A stretch of DNA of 64,000 bases from Vitis vinifera. Its lineage: Eukaryota; Streptophyta; Magnoliopsida; Vitales; Vitaceae. The notes beneath the pieces were generated by a model, which was not told where the DNA came from, did not search any database, and saw only the letters and a list, made by a program, of their open reading frames with translations. Shown piece after piece: positions 1 to 12,037 of this stretch. The stretch covers positions 1,768,501 to 1,832,500 of the forward strand of contig NC_081813.1 in assembly GCF_030704535.1 (NCBI RefSeq), given 5' to 3'. Position 1 is the first letter of the stretch, and each line of letters begins with the position of its first letter. Both the position numbers and the translations under genes were made by a program.

Positions 1-600
1 GGCACTGCTCTCTTCGCCGGTGACACCGCCATCTTCCTCCTCATGTTCGCCATCGCTCCCGCCGTCTTCATCGGCGGCGAGTTTGTCAGAGGCCTGGAGA
101 GCTTCGCGGCCTTCCATGCACGCATGCCGCCCCTCCCCGCGTCTTCTTGCTGAGTGCGCCGCGTCGGTGAGACGCTTGCTCACCTCTCAGCCACCATCAC
201 CCGCTCCAGCCAGGCGGGCACGTGCATCAGCCACCATGACGGCGGCACCTTCTGGATGCCGCCAGACCGCCGCCGCGGCTTTCCTCTCTCCGTCCCGGCG
301 CCGCCGTCCCTGCCCCTCTCTTCTACGCCGCTGCTGGTGGAGGCTTCGCCTGAAGGAGTTGCCCAGATGGAAAGGGATGCCTTGGGCTGAGAAGGAGCTT
401 GTGTTGGTGACGGGCTTGGTTTTGCCCATGATGGCTTTGGGCTTGGGTCTGAATTTGGAGCCCAGGCCCAAGCCTATGCTGAAGATGGAGCCTTGAGTCT
501 TGCCCATTGATGTCATTGGACTTGGGCTTAAGTTGGAGCCCAGGCCCATTTACATTGATGAAGGCCTTATGCCAATTCCCCTTACCCACTTCAAGTTAGC
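1..600. other. GC-rich segment, probably retroelement-derived
   Basis: This is the most GC-rich stretch of the window. It is rich in proline/alanine/arginine codons in several frames and grades after about 480 into repeated 'gcccaagcc'-type phrases. Several overlapping low-complexity reading frames exist on both strands, which reflects composition rather than coding. A similar GC-rich passage with the same vocabulary occurs near 37.9-38.3 kb. I suspect untranslated or spacer sequence of an LTR element, but the window edge cuts it and no protein domain is visible. Confidence 0.35.
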
Positions 601-649
601 CCATCAGACTGCCCAATTCCTAAATAATCCTTTTTAAAAAAAAACAAAA

Positions 650-3520
650 CCTCTAATATCCATAATTAATTAATCAAATCATTTAACTCGTCTTAAAGAC
701 AATTAAAAGATAAATTATTATTGTTAATTATATTTTTATCTTGAAGCTTATATTATTCAATTTCACTAGTTTAAACATTATGATTGTTAATTATTATTAT
801 TACGCATCTATTTATCATTTTTTAAAAATCTCAGTCATCAAAGTTAAATTCTAATCCTTGAAAAATCTCATATCCTAATCTAATCTTTAATAACCTATTA
901 AAATCCCATTTTCATCAATTAAGAATAATTACCATATATTGTCTAGCTATTTAAAGTCTAAAGCTTTCAAAGAAATCATGTATCTTAATTTAATTTTTCA
1001 ATAATTAGTTCAAATCTCATTATCATCCATTAGAGTTAGTATCCCATATTTATCTACTAATTTAAAATCCAACCCTTTAGAAATCCGATGTCCTAACTTA
1101 ATTTTCAAACTCCTAAAAGTTCCACTATTCTTTTTATCCCGTTTTAAATTATTATTTTCGTTAATTAATATTATCATCCTATATTAGTTTATTTATCCAA
1201 AATCCAATCCTTTAAAAAAAGATCCAATGTCATAATTTAATTTTCAATCCTAAAATTATACAATTTGTCTAAATGTTATTTTCTTTAATTTGAATTAATA
1301 TCCTATATTCATTTACTTATTTAAAGTCTAATCCCTCGAAGATCCAACTCCCTAACTTAATTTTTCAATTCTAAAAATTCCACAATTCGCTTAAATCTTA
1401 TTTTCATTAGAATTATCCTCCCCTATTTACTTATTTATTTAAAGTCTAATCCTTCGAAAATCTCATGCCTTAACTTAATTTTTCAATAATTCGTTTAAAC
1501 CTTGTTTTCATCAATTAGAATCATCATCCTATATTTATTTAGTAATTTAATTTTTCAATAATTTGTTTAAATCTTATGTTCATCAATGAGAATTATTATC
1601 ATATACATTCATCTATTTATCTATACCAATCCTTCAAAAATCTCATGCTTTAATTTAATTCTTCAAATACTTCTTTAAATCTTATTTTCATAAATCGCAT
1701 CATCATCCTGTATTATTAGTTGTTCGAATTCTAATCCATTAAGAAAATCCCATGCCGTAATTTAATTCTTCAAATACTTGTTTAAATCTTATGTTCATCA
1801 ATGAGAATTATTATCCTATATATTCATATATTCATCTATTTATCTATACCAATCCTTCAAAAATCTCATGCTTTAATTCAATTCTTCAAATACTTGTTTA
1901 AATCTTATTTTCATAAGTCGAATCATCATCCCGTATTATTAGTTGTTCGAAGTCTAATCCATTAAGAAAATCCCATGTTTTTAATTTAATTCTTCAAATA
2001 CTTGTTTAAATCATATTTTCATAAATCGAATTATTATCCCATGTTTATTTAGTTATTTAAAATCTAATCCTTCAAAAATCCCCTGTCTTAATTTAGTTTC
2101 TCAGTAATTCGTTTAAATCTTATTTTCATCACTTAGGATTATTATCTCATATTCGTCTATTTATTTAAAACCTAGTTCTTCAAAAATCTCTTGTCTTAAC
2201 TCAAATTTTCAAATCCTAAAAATTCTACCGTTCGTCTAAATTTTATCTTCATCAATTAGAATCATTATTCCATGTCTATTCAAAGTCCAATCTTCCGAAA
2301 ACCCCATGCCTTAATTAAAACTTCAATCCCAAAAATTCTACTATCCATCTTTATTCGCCTAAATATTATTCTCGTTAATTAGTATTATAATCTCATACCT
2401 ACCTATTTATTCAAAGTCATATCCTTTAAAAATCCAACGCCCTAATTCAAATTCTCAATTAGAAAAATTCCACTATTCTCTTTTTTATTTGTTTAAACAT
2501 TATCTTTGTTAATTAGTATCATTATTCCGTGTTTATTTATTTATTTATTTATTTCAATCATTAAAATTCAATTCTTCAAAACCGGATTTCCAAATTTAAC
2601 CTTGAGACTAAAAAATTCCACCATTCACTTTTATTCATTCAAATATCATCTTTGTTATTCATTGTTATAAATTCCACGTTTGCTTATTTCTTTTTTCTAA
2701 AAATTCCAATAATTAGAGTCCAATTATTCAAAGATCCGACTTCCAAACTTAATTTTCAAAATCCCACTATTCACTTTCATCCGTTCAAATATCACTTTCG
2801 TCCAAATCCGATTTTCCAATTTAATTTTTAATCTCACAAACCCCACTATTCACTATTCATCCGTCCAAATATCGTTTTGATTAATTAATAACATTATTCC
2901 ATATTTACCCATTTATTTCTCTTAAAAATCTCAATCATTAAAGTCTAATTCTTCAAAATTTCGATTTCTAAATCTAGCTATCTAAAATTCCAAGTGTCCT
3001 ATCTCCGAACCTAATTTCAGTTCCTAATGTTCCGATTACTGTATTTACCCAGTTACTCATTTGTTACCATCATTATTTTTATTACCATTTTATTTGTTCA
3101 TTTCTAAAAAGTCCGCCTTCAAATGATTTTCGAGATTTCCAATTTTCATAAATCAACTTTCATAATTTCTACTTCTCAAATAACTTACGATTTTGATATA
3201 TTTCAAAATTCAACTCTCATAATCCCAATTTTCGTAACTTAATTTTTTTTTTTTAAAAAAATCCCGAACCCTCAAATCATTTTCAAAATTCCAACCTCTT
3301 TCAAATTCGATTTCTAAAATTCACATTCTAACATTCAACCTCTAAGAGTCTGATCTTCAAATAAACTCTAAAACCCCAATTTTCTAGTGATCTTCGAGAT
3401 TCCATTTTTTCAATTAAATTTCAAAAGTCTAATTTTCTCTCAAATAGTTTTAATTCCGTTCTGGTTTTCAAACGATCTTCCGCTCCTCTTGATTTTAATA
3501 AGCGTGAACGAATTTTTCAT
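650..3520. repeat. degenerate AT-rich tandem repeat, period about 110 bp
   Basis: Phrases such as 'tttaaatcttattttcat' recur near 1496, 1565, 1677, 1782, 1900, 2010 and 2113, each followed by variants of 'caattagaatcatcatcc' and 'aatccttcaaaaatctcat'. Spacing is mostly 70-118 bp. Homology fades leftwards to about 700 and rightwards past 2900. No open frame of note is present. The array leads into an LTR-like remnant and may belong to the same old element. Confidence 0.6.
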
Positions 3521-4145
3521 AATTCCAGAATAATGGAATCTGTGACATTAAGTCATGCTAAATAAACGGGCTTGGGTGGGGGCCCAACATGGGTGACTTC
3601 ATGATTGATTGATTGATCGCTTGCTTTGATTATCATACGTGATTGATTTACCCTACTCTCTGATATACATGCGATTATTCCTAAATTGTGCACTAACCCT
3701 TTCTATTGATAACACATGGCAGCTCGTTGCCCAGGTATGTACCCCTTTTCCCTCTAATCGTTGTCTATGCATGTTTCGACTCTTATGTGTGCATGATCAT
3801 TCAGGATATTCATTGATTTACTCGTAAATTGCCACATCGGCTTCATTTTATTAGTAGAGACCCGATTTTAGGGACTTAGAGGGGTGCTATGGTCTTTTAC
3901 CGTACCTTCCCGATAAGTAACCTGACCCTCGAGCCCGATCCGGTTTTTCGTAGATCACCTTTTCCAAAATAAGGAGTCGCACTTACGGTTTTCTTTCTTA
4001 TTTTGTTTACCCTTTTAAAAATAAAACAAAAATAAGTGGCGTTCCAAGTCATTTTCTTAATCAATAAAAATCATTTTTCAAATTAAAATCGAGCTTGCCA
4101 TCGAGTGGGAAACGCATGAGCCGAAATGCGGGATCCACAATCGGT
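3520..4145 (+). mobile_element. remnant of an LTR retrotransposon, probably Ty3/gypsy
   Basis: The passage from about 3870 ('ggggtgctatggtctt') through 'cgataagtaacctgaccc', 'aaggagtcgcactta' and 'ctcgagtgggaaacgcatgag'-like text to 'gggatccaca' near 4140 is, from memory, a common dicot gypsy-type LTR or downstream sequence. No protein domain, second LTR or target duplication is visible here. It is an old fragment, not whole. The family call is recognition by eye only. Confidence 0.45.
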
Positions 4146-5228
4146 AACTTGATTTTACGGATATATCGGAGAAATATCGACGGATATTTTGGAAAAAAAA
4201 TTTAGTAAGCAAAAAATTGATCAAAACTCATGAAAATGTAAAAAAAAAACCTTGTAGTAATGTAATTAGAAGTATAATAAATAATTTAAAGTTGTTTGTT
4301 GAAGAATTTGATATATATATATGATTTGCGATATTAGACATAATTATATTATGTTGGTTATACTTGTATGCTCATTATAAAGCTTCATGAAAAACTTATT
4401 TTAATAAATATCAATAATTTGTACATATTATTACATAGCTTAAGGTTCAATTTTGACCGTTGGATAACATCCAGCTTCAATTTGAACCATCAGATGCTCA
4501 GGGTCGTGATTTGTTTTTTTTTTTTTTTCTCTATTGAATCTAAAAATCAAAAGGGCCACACTCACTTCTCTCACTCGGGCATTAAGAAGCCCTTTTCTAA
4601 AGATGCCCTCCAAACGACAGAATCCCTAAAAAAATGCCCTACTTTCCTCTTCCATTCTCAATCCTCGTAGGTTCTAATTTTATTTTTTAGTTTTTGCAAC
4701 CCCCGTTTGATTCCCAAGAAAATCTATCCCCCATTCGATTTCCAGGAAAATTCATTCTCGTTTGATTTCCAAGAAAATCCATGCAAAACCCCCAAGGAAA
4801 ACCAGAAAGATTGCTTTTTTTTTTTTTTTTTTTGCTTCCTGTGTTTTCTGGATCTGTTCTAGGGGTCACTTTGCTTTTGTGCCATTGGATTTAAATTTCA
4901 CAAACCCTAAATCCACGATTTTTGAGCCAGGCTGAAAAACACAATCATTGCCTACAAATCATGATCAGATTTTGTATCTTGTGTGCGGGCTGGACTGGTG
5001 GGAAATATCGAGAAATTTTCCAAAAACAAACCGAAAATTAGCCGATAAATTGCAGTGCCCGTCGATTTTTTGAAGATTTCGCCGATTTTTCTCCTACAGC
5101 TATTTTTCGGCGATTTTTCCACCGATTTTAATCGAAATTTGGTGAAATTTCTCCCATCGACATTTCGCCCCCTCTTTCGTATCACCGGACACCAAAACCC
5201 GAAATTTCGGCCAAAAAAAAATGGAAAC
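4146..5228 (+). repeat. dispersed repeat R1 ('cgatattt' family), plus copy
   Basis: This AT-rich repeat contains runs of 'gatatt', 'cgatttttc' and 'gaaatttc'. Its middle (4680-4960) and right part match, in inverse orientation, the segment at 34590-35400; both share the 'tttgattcccaagaaaat' phrase and the 'gagccaggctgaaaaacac' phrase. Shorter pieces recur at 27416-27530 and 55725-55860. No transposase or RT is visible, so the class is unknown. All four copies adjoin CZIB-like promoter pieces, PPR-derived sequence or the copia fossil, which suggests that it travelled with the duplications. Confidence 0.6.
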
Positions 5229-5251
5229 TTTCATCATTGTTTAACAAAATA

Positions 5252-5533
5252 CAAAAAGGGTCTTATAAACTCATTATGAAAAGGTTATGTCAATTGTCAA
5301 GTGTTGTCATTACTAGGTGGGTAAAGGTAACTTTCTTTCTTTACTTCGTAGTGGGTAAAGGTTGCTATCCGCCATTACCTCCCTATTTCTTGGTTGCTGG
5401 TGCTTTGAACAACAGACGACTTCAAGCTGCATGAGAAACTCTCTCATTTTGCCCTCATCTCCTCCAATAAATAGAGGAGGGAGAGTAACCTCAATATTCC
5501 ACCCAACTACAATTTAGAAATTAAAGAAGAAAA
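5252..5533 (+). promoter_or_regulatory. upstream region of CZIB-like copy 1
   Basis: This is the longest upstream form in the array: two 'gtgggtaaagg' phrases (about 5318 and 5352), one 'cttggttgctggtgctttgaac' box (about 5390), then the core region. Where other copies have TATAAATA, this copy reads AATAAATA (5466-5473), about 65 bp before the ATG. The same string of boxes occurs before the orphan exon at 29.7 kb and, inverted, at 29860-30080. Promoter assignment is inferred from position and conservation among copies. Confidence 0.55.
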
Positions 5534-6872
5534 ATGTTGAGGGTTGTGCTTCTTGCATCAGCTCATTTGCATAACGTTGCCCTTCTCCAGCCCGAGGGTG
5601 GGAGCGATGATGAAGAAATGAACTATTTCTTTAGGGTAAACATTCAATATTGTTCATCATTTGTTGTTTGCTTTAACATTGATGGTGTTTCTCCTACCTT
5701 GCAGCTGAAATGTCAACAATGTGGATGGATTTCTGAGAATGAAGTATGTGTTAACATGTCCGTTCAAGAACATGCCCCCTGGAGCAGCAGGAGAAACAAC
5801 CGTGTGAACTTATCTCTGAAGGTGGGTAGTATTAGCGTCATCCTCGATTATTTCTGCTCTCTCTCATTGCTTTGTTTTTGTTTATTTCTTGGTTTGGCAG
5901 TGTGAAGGGTGCGAGAGGCAGGGAACAATAACACTAGTCCCCAACATGGACGCCCGTTGAGGGTAGATGATTGTACAAATGTGCCACTGATGGTTTTTGA
6001 TTGCAACGGAACCTTCCCGGTGTACTACTCCTTCAACGGCGGATGGTCGACCGTTACGGTAATGATATATTAATAATCATTTTATACTTCATTGGGAGAA
6101 TTATCTTTTGGGGGTAGATGGGTTACCAAATTAACAAAAGGTCCATATAACTCTTTAAATTGAGTTGAAGGATATGAAATAGTAATGGACAAATATACCC
6201 TTTAAGAACACATATAAAATATTTTATAAAATTAAGTTAAATAATATTTTTTTTCAATAATTTTTTTTCAAAAATACTAAATTAAATAAAAGTAGTTTTC
6301 AAAAATATTAAATTAATTTTTTTTCAACAATATTAAATTAAATTAAAGTATTTAAAAAAATATTAAATTTAATATTTTTTTAAATATTAAATTAAATAAA
6401 TTTATTTTAAAAAAATATTAAATTAAATAAAAGTATTTTAAAAAATATTAAATTACATAAAAGTATTTTTTAAAAATATTAAATTAAATAAAAGTATTTT
6501 TCAAAAATATTAATTTTTTTTCTCAAAATCAACAAAGGGTATTTTTGGAAATACTGAATGATGATATCCTTCAACTCAATTTCCATACTTTTATTGGGTC
6601 TTAGGCTCAATTTAAAGAGTTACATGGACCTTTTATTAATTTGGGGGCCCATCTACCCCCAAAACATAATTCTCCTTACTTCATTATTCATTTGAGCTCA
6701 GTTTTTTTGACTTCTTTTTTTTTTTCTTCAGGAATCTGGCAGAAGTATTAACCTCAATCTTGTTGAGGGAAAATACAATGCTGTCGTTGATGGGGAGTAC
6801 ATTAAAATCAAGCAGCTGAAAACCAAGTTTGAACCCTATAACGGGCGACATTATGCTTGGTTTTTTGTTTAG
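5534..6872 (+). pseudogene. CZIB-like (DUF866) array copy 1, frameshifted
   Basis: Four exons by homology with copy 9: 5534-5635, 5705-5821, 5901-6058 and 6732-6872, with GT-AG borders. The family is a small cytosolic-type zinc-binding protein with two CXXC motifs; its molecular role in plants is unknown. Exon 2 carries CQQC and exon 3 CEGC. Exon 3 is 158 bp instead of 159: one base is missing in the 'ccccaacatgg' stretch, which shifts the frame and soon gives a stop. Intron 3 is enlarged by a 583-bp MITE. In exon 4, GGG-CGA replaces GGG-TGA, so the frame would run eight more residues to TAG. The core promoter TATA is also degenerate. Probably a pseudogene; a sequencing error at the single base cannot be excluded. 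Confidence 0.8.
6094..6676. mobile_element. Mutator-type MITE in intron 3 of copy 1
   Basis: A 583-bp insertion absent from all other copies. It is bounded by a perfect 9-bp direct repeat TACTTCATT (6085-6093 and 6677-6685). Its ends are inverted repeats of about 70 bp: the left end begins GGGAGAATTATCTTTTGGGG and the right end is its near-complement. The interior is a run of variants of 'aaaatattaaattaaataaaag'. There is no coding capacity. The 9-bp duplication with long TIRs fits a non-autonomous MULE. Because it is private to copy 1, it inserted after copy 1 separated from the others. Confidence 0.85.
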
Positions 6873-7169
6873 GCGTTTCCGTTGGTTCAGGTTGTTTTTG
6901 TTTCTCCTTTTATGTTTTTCTTTCTGTTTACTTCCCATTCCGGCTCCATTTGTAATCCCTTCAGCATCATCAATATCAAAGTTTGGTTTCTTACAACAGT
7001 TTTTACATAATCAGTATGAAACGTTTGGTTTGGGTGTAGCAGAAGCTCAAGACTCCAATGCAAGAGAGCTACAGTGGACTGTAAAATAAAAACCAAAACG
7101 GTAACCCACTAAAAAAATATAAATTTAATTTTAAATGTTTAAAAAAATAAAAATAATGATAACTAATAT

Positions 7170-7250
7170 AATCACCAATCACCCTCATCTGTTGTGTGGG
7201 CAAACCAACAATATATAGATATTTTATTCTTGGTATTCCGATGTGGGATC
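7170..7250 (-). promoter_or_regulatory. snRNA-type USE + TATA motif pair, repeated between array units
   Basis: On the minus strand ATCCCACATCG (7249-7239) matches the plant snRNA upstream sequence element RTCCCACATCG. About 21 nt further on lies a TATATA box (7217-7211). The pair recurs in six more spacers, with the USE at 8702-8712, 10161-10171, 14343-14353 (one base different), 17254-17264, 18722-18732 and 20142-20152. A T-rich run that could end Pol III transcription follows within about 100 nt. In known plant U6 genes the USE-TATA gap is a little longer. The same 11-mer is also common in plant repeats, so function is unproven. Confidence 0.35.
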
Positions 7251-7592
7251 AACCAAAGAGAGAATAAAATACAACATTGGTATTCAATCGCATAACCTTA
7301 AGTTAAACTGTCATGATACCACTATTATGTTATTTATTTCTTATGGAAACATTTCGATGTTAGCTAAAAAAAACTCCCCCCAACATAGCCATTACTCCCT
7401 GTTTCTTGGCTGTTGGTGCTTTGAACAGTCGATGTGGACATCCCCTATTTCTTGGTTGCTGGTGCTTTGAACAGCAGACGACTTCAAGCTGCATGAGAAA
7501 CTCTCTCATATTTCCCTCCTCTCCTATAAATAGAGGAGGGAGAGTAACCTCAATATTCCACCCAACTACAATTCAAAAATTAAAGAAGAAAA

Positions 7593-8313
7593 ATGCCGAG
7601 GGTTGTGCTTCTTGCATCAGCTCATTTGCATAACGTTGCCTTTCTCCAGCCCGAGGGTGGGAGGGATGATGAAGAAATGAACTATTTCTTTAGGGTAAAC
7701 ATTCAATATTGTTCATCATTTGTTGTTTGCTTTAACATTGATGGTGTTTCTCCTACCTTGCAGCTGAAATGTGAACAATGTGGATGGATTTCTGAGAATG
7801 AAGTATGTGTTAACATGGCCGTTCAAGAACATGCCCCCGGGAGCAGCAGGAGAAACAGCCGTGTGAACTTATCTCTAAAGGTGGGTAGTATAAGCGTCAT
7901 CCTCGATTATTTCTGCTATCTCTCGTTGCTCTGTTTTTGTTTATTTCTTAGTTTGGTAGTGTGAAGGGTGCGAGAGGCAGGGGACAATAACACTAGTCCT
8001 CGGAAATGGACGCCCGTTGAGGGTAGATGATTGTACAAATGTGCCACTTATGGTTTTTGATTGCAACGGAACCTTCCCGGTGTACTACTCCTTCAACGGC
8101 GGATGGTCGGCCGTTACGGTAACGATATATTAATAATCATTTTATACTTCATTATTCATTTGAACTCAGTTTTTTTGACTTTTTTTTTTTCTTCAAGAAT
8201 CTGGCAGAAGTAATAACCTCAATCTTGCTGAGGGAAAATACAATGCTATCGTTGATGGGGAGTACATTGAAATCAAGGAGCTGAAAACCAAGTTTGAACC
8301 CTATAACGGGTGA
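7593..8313 (+). pseudogene. CZIB-like (DUF866) array copy 2, exon-4 acceptor lost
   Basis: Exons by homology: 7593-7694, 7764-7880, 7960-8118 and 8197-8313. Exons 1-3 are open and in phase, with CEQC and CEGC both kept, and exon 3 uses a TAG acceptor. At exon 4 the acceptor reads CAA instead of CAG. The next AG is one base downstream and would shift the frame, giving a short unrelated tail. The ancestral exon-4 frame is open and ends at GGG-TGA. The TATAAATA core box is at 7525-7532, 68 bp before the ATG. One substitution separates it from a whole gene, so it may still make a three-zinc-ligand-exon transcript with an altered C-terminus. Confidence 0.75.
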
Positions 8314-9055
8314 CAGTATGCTTGGTTGTTTGTTTAGGCGTTTCCGTTGGTTCAGGTTGTTTTTGTTTCTCCTTTTATGTTTTTCTTTCCGTTTACTTCC
8401 CATTTCGGCTCCATTTGTAATCCCTTCAGCATCATCAATATCAAAGTTTGGTCTCTTACAACAGTTTTTACATAATCAGTATGAAACGTTTGGTTTGGGT
8501 GTAGCAGAAGCTCAAGACTCCAATGCAAGAGAGCTACAGTGGACTGTAAAATAAAAACAAAAACGGTAACCCACTAAAAAAATATAAATTTAATTTTAAA
8601 TGTTTTTTTAAAAAAATAATGATAACTAATATAATCACCAATCACCCTCATCTGTTGTGTGGGCAAACCAACAATATATAGATATTTTATTCCTAGTATT
8701 CCGATGTGGGATCAACCAAAGAGAGAATAAAATACAACATGGGTATTCAATCCCATAACCTTAAGTTAAACTATCATGATACCACTATTATGTTATTTAT
8801 TTCTTATGGAAACATTTCCATGTTAGCTAAAAAAAACTCCCCCCAACATAGCCATTACTCCCTGTTTCTTGGTTGCTGGTGCTTTGAACAGCAGATGTGG
8901 ACATCCCCTGTTTCTTGGTTGCTGGTGCTTTGAACAAGAGACGACTTCAAGCTGCATGAGAAACTCTCTCATTTTGACCTCCTTTCCTATAAATAGAGGA
9001 GGGAGAGTAACCTCAATATTCCACCAAACTACAATTCAAAAATTAAAGAAGAAAA

Positions 9056-9802
9056 ATGTCGAGGGTTGTGCTTCTTGCATCAGCTCATTTGCAGAACGTT
9101 GCCCTCCTCCAGCCCGAGGGTGGGAGCGATGATGAAGAAATGAACTATTTCTTTAGGGTAAACATTCAATAGTGTTCATCATTTGTTGTTTTCTTTAACA
9201 TTGATGGTGTTTCTCCTACCTTGCAGCTGAAATGTGAACAATGTGGATGGATTTCTAAGAATGAAGTATGTGTTAACTTGGCCGTTCAAGAACATGCCCC
9301 CGGGAGCAGCAGGAGAAACAACCGTGTGAACTTATCTCTGAAGGTGGGTAGTATAAGCGTCATCCTCGATTATTTCTGCTCTCTCTCATTGCTCTGTTTT
9401 TGTTTATTTCTTGGTTTGGCAGGTTGAAGGGTGCGAGAGACAGGGGACAATAACACTAGTCCCCGGACATGCACGCCCGTTGAGGGTAGATGATTGTACA
9501 ACTGTGCCACTGATGGTTTTTTATTGCAACGGAACCTTCCCGGTGTACTACTCCTTCAATGGCAGATGGTCGGCCGTTACGGTAATGATATATTAATAAT
9601 CATTTTATACTTCATTATTCATTTGAGCTCAGTGTTTTTGACTTCTTTTTTTTTTCTTCAAGAATCTGGCAGAAGTATTAACCTCAATCTTGTTGAGGGA
9701 AAATACAATGCTGTCGTTGATGGGGAGTACATTGAAATCAAGGAGCTGAAAACCAAGTTTGAACCCTATAACGGGCGACATTATGCTTGGTTTTTTGTTT
9801 AG
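9056..9802 (+). pseudogene. CZIB-like (DUF866) array copy 3, zinc ligand and acceptor lost
   Basis: Exons by homology: 9056-9157, 9227-9343, 9423-9581 and 9662-9802. The first CXXC (CEQC) is intact. In exon 3 the first cysteine codon TGT has become GTT, giving VEGC, so one of the four expected zinc ligands is missing. The exon-4 acceptor is CAA, as in copy 2, and exon 4 carries the GGG-CGA variant with stop at 9800-9802. TATAAATA lies at 8988-8995. The combination makes a working zinc protein unlikely. Confidence 0.75.
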
Positions 9803-10513
9803 GCGTTTCCGTTGGTTCCGGTTGTTTTTTTTTCTCCTTTTATGTTTTTATTTCTGTTTACTTCCCATTTCGGCTCCATTTGTAATCCCTTCAGCATCAT
9901 CAATATCAAAGTTTGGTTTCTTACAACAGTTTTTACATAATCAGTATGAAACGTTTGGTTTGGGTGTAGCAGAAGCTCAAGACTCCAATGCAAGAGAGCT
10001 ATAGTGGACTGTAAAATAAAAACCAAAACGGTAACCCACTAAAAAAATATAAATTTAATTTTAAATGTTTAAAAAAAATGATAACTAATATAATCACGAA
10101 TCACCCTCATCTGTTGTGTGGGCAAACCAACAATATACAGTTATTTTATTCCTGGTATTCCGATGTGGGATCAACCAAAGAGAGAATAAAATACAACATG
10201 GGTATTCAATCCCATAACCTTAAGATAAACTGTCATGATACCACTATTATGTTATTTATTTCTTATGGAAACATTTCCATGTTAGCTAAAAAAACTCCCT
10301 CCAACATAGCCATTACTCCCTGTTTCTTGGTTGCTGGTGCTTTGAACAGCAGATATGGACATCCCCTGTTTCTTGGTTGCTGGTGCTTTGAACAGCAGAC
10401 GACTTCAAGCTGCATGAGAAACTCTCTCATATTTCCCTCCTCTCCTATAAATAGAGGAGGGAGAGTAACCTCAATATTCCACCCAACTACAATTCAAAAA
10501 TTAAAGAAGAAAA

Positions 10514-11236
10514 ATGTCGAGGGTTGTGCTTCTTTCATCGGCTCATTTGCATAACGTTGCCCTTCTCCAGCCCGAGGGTGGGAGTGATGATGAAGAAATG
10601 AACTATTTCTTTAGGGTAAACATTCAATATTGTTCATCATTTGTTGTTTGCTTTAACATTGATGGTGTTTCTCTTACCTTGCAGTTGAAATGTGAACAAT
10701 GTGGATGGATTTCTTAGAATGAAGAATGTGTTAACATGGCCGTTCAAGAACGTGCCCCCGGGAGCAGCAGGAGAAACAGCCGTGTGAACTTATCTCGTAA
10801 AGTGGGTAGTATAAGCGTCATCCTCGATTATTTCTTCTCTCTCTCATTGCTCTGTTTTTGTTTATTTCTTGGTTTGGCAGTGTGAAGGGTGCGAGAGGCA
10901 GGGGACAATAACACTAGTCCCCGGACATGGACGCCCGTTGAGGGTAGATGATTGTACAAATGTGCCACTGATGGTTTTTGATTGCAACGGAACCTTCCCG
11001 GTGTACTACTCCTTCAACGGCGGATGGTAGGCCGTGACGGTAATGATATATTAATAATCATTTTATACTGCATTATTCATTTGAGCTCAGTTTTTCTGAC
11101 TTCTTTTTTTTTTCTTCATGAATCTGGCAGAAGTATTAACCTCAATCTTTTTGAGGGAAAATACAATGTTGTCGTTGATGGGGAGTACATTGAAATCAAG
11201 GAGCTGAAAACCAAGTTTGAACCTTATAACGGGTGA
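10514..11236 (+). pseudogene. CZIB-like (DUF866) array copy 4, several stops
   Basis: Exons by homology: 10514-10615, 10685-10801, 10881-11039 and 11120-11236. Exon 1 is open. Exon 2 has a TAG shortly after the CEQCGWIS motif, exon 3 has TGG-TAG near its end, and the exon-4 acceptor reads CAT. Downstream, a 36-bp stretch of the 3' region present in most copies is missing; copy 5 shares this and the exon 3/4 lesions, so copies 4 and 5 are sisters. TATAAATA is at 10446-10453. A clear pseudogene. Confidence 0.85.
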
Positions 11237-11474
11237 CATTATGCTTGGTTTTTTGTTTAGGCGTTTCCGTTGGTTCAGGTTGTTTTTGTTTCTCCTTTTA
11301 TGTTTTTCTTTCTGTTTACTTCCCATTTCGGCTCCATTTGTAATCCCTTCAGCATCATTAATATCAAAGTTTGGTTTGGGTGTAGCAGAAGCTCAAGACT
11401 CCAATGCAAGAGAGCTACAGTGGACTATAAAATAAAAACCAAAACGGTAACCCACTAAAAAAATATAAATTTAG

Positions 11475-11979
11475 TGGGTGTGCGAGTTTCGCACAACATT
11501 CGCACACCATTCGCACAGCTAAGGGGGTGTGCGAATTTCGCACACCATTCGCACACCATTCGCACACCTGGAGCAGTTGTCTTCCGAAGGACATATCTTC
11601 CTCGTTTCAGTTTCAAATCATACACGGTTTAAAGCGTTGGATTCTTGACTTCCTGAGCTTTGAAATGGTATATAGCATGTAAAAAATGGACTTCAGGAAG
11701 TGCTCCAAAAGTGCCAAAGAAGACTGCAGCTGCTGTCCTCTATTTTCCTCCTTGCTTCTTTTTGCTTCTCTTTGGTTTTCTTTGCTTTTCTCCTTTGGAT
11801 GGCTTGTCTTAATGATCTAAAAAGATGTCAAAAACACTAAAACTAGCCACAAATATGATTAGGAGTCATTGCTAGGTCCTTAACATGCCAATTGGAATAA
11901 AGATGAAGAATTACTACACAAAAGTGCTTAAAACATAATGACTTAAAGGTGTAAAATAGCACTTTTTGGGTAGTAATCA
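11475..11979 (+). mobile_element. 3' LTR fragment heading copy 5
   Basis: About 505 bp that match the right third of the solo LTR at 14815-16293, ending at the same 'gtagtaatca' and followed by the same ATATT. At its left it joins directly to the 3' flank of copy 4 ('aaatttag'), with no promoter or exon 1 between. It begins inside the short 'ttcgcacaccattcgcacac' tandem tract. It is a fragment, spread by duplication of the array rather than by a new insertion. Confidence 0.75.
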
Positions 11980-12037
11980 ATATTGTTCATCATTTGTTGT
12001 TTGCTTTAACATTGATGGTGTTTCTCCTACCTTGCAG

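Noticed and set aside
20-589. Overlapping frames of 78-158 codons in the GC-rich left edge
   Set aside because: Open in four frames at once, which points to base composition; no recognisable motif or splice structure.
7211-7300. Reverse-transcription primer-binding-like 'tggtatcatgaca' on the minus strand of the spacers (near 7310)
   Set aside because: Several mismatches to the initiator-Met tRNA complement and no LTR structure around it.
11475-11580. CRISPR-like short repeats ('cattcgcacaccattcgcacac')
   Set aside because: Units are about 11 bp with no spacers and lie inside an LTR; this is a simple tandem tract in a plant genome.
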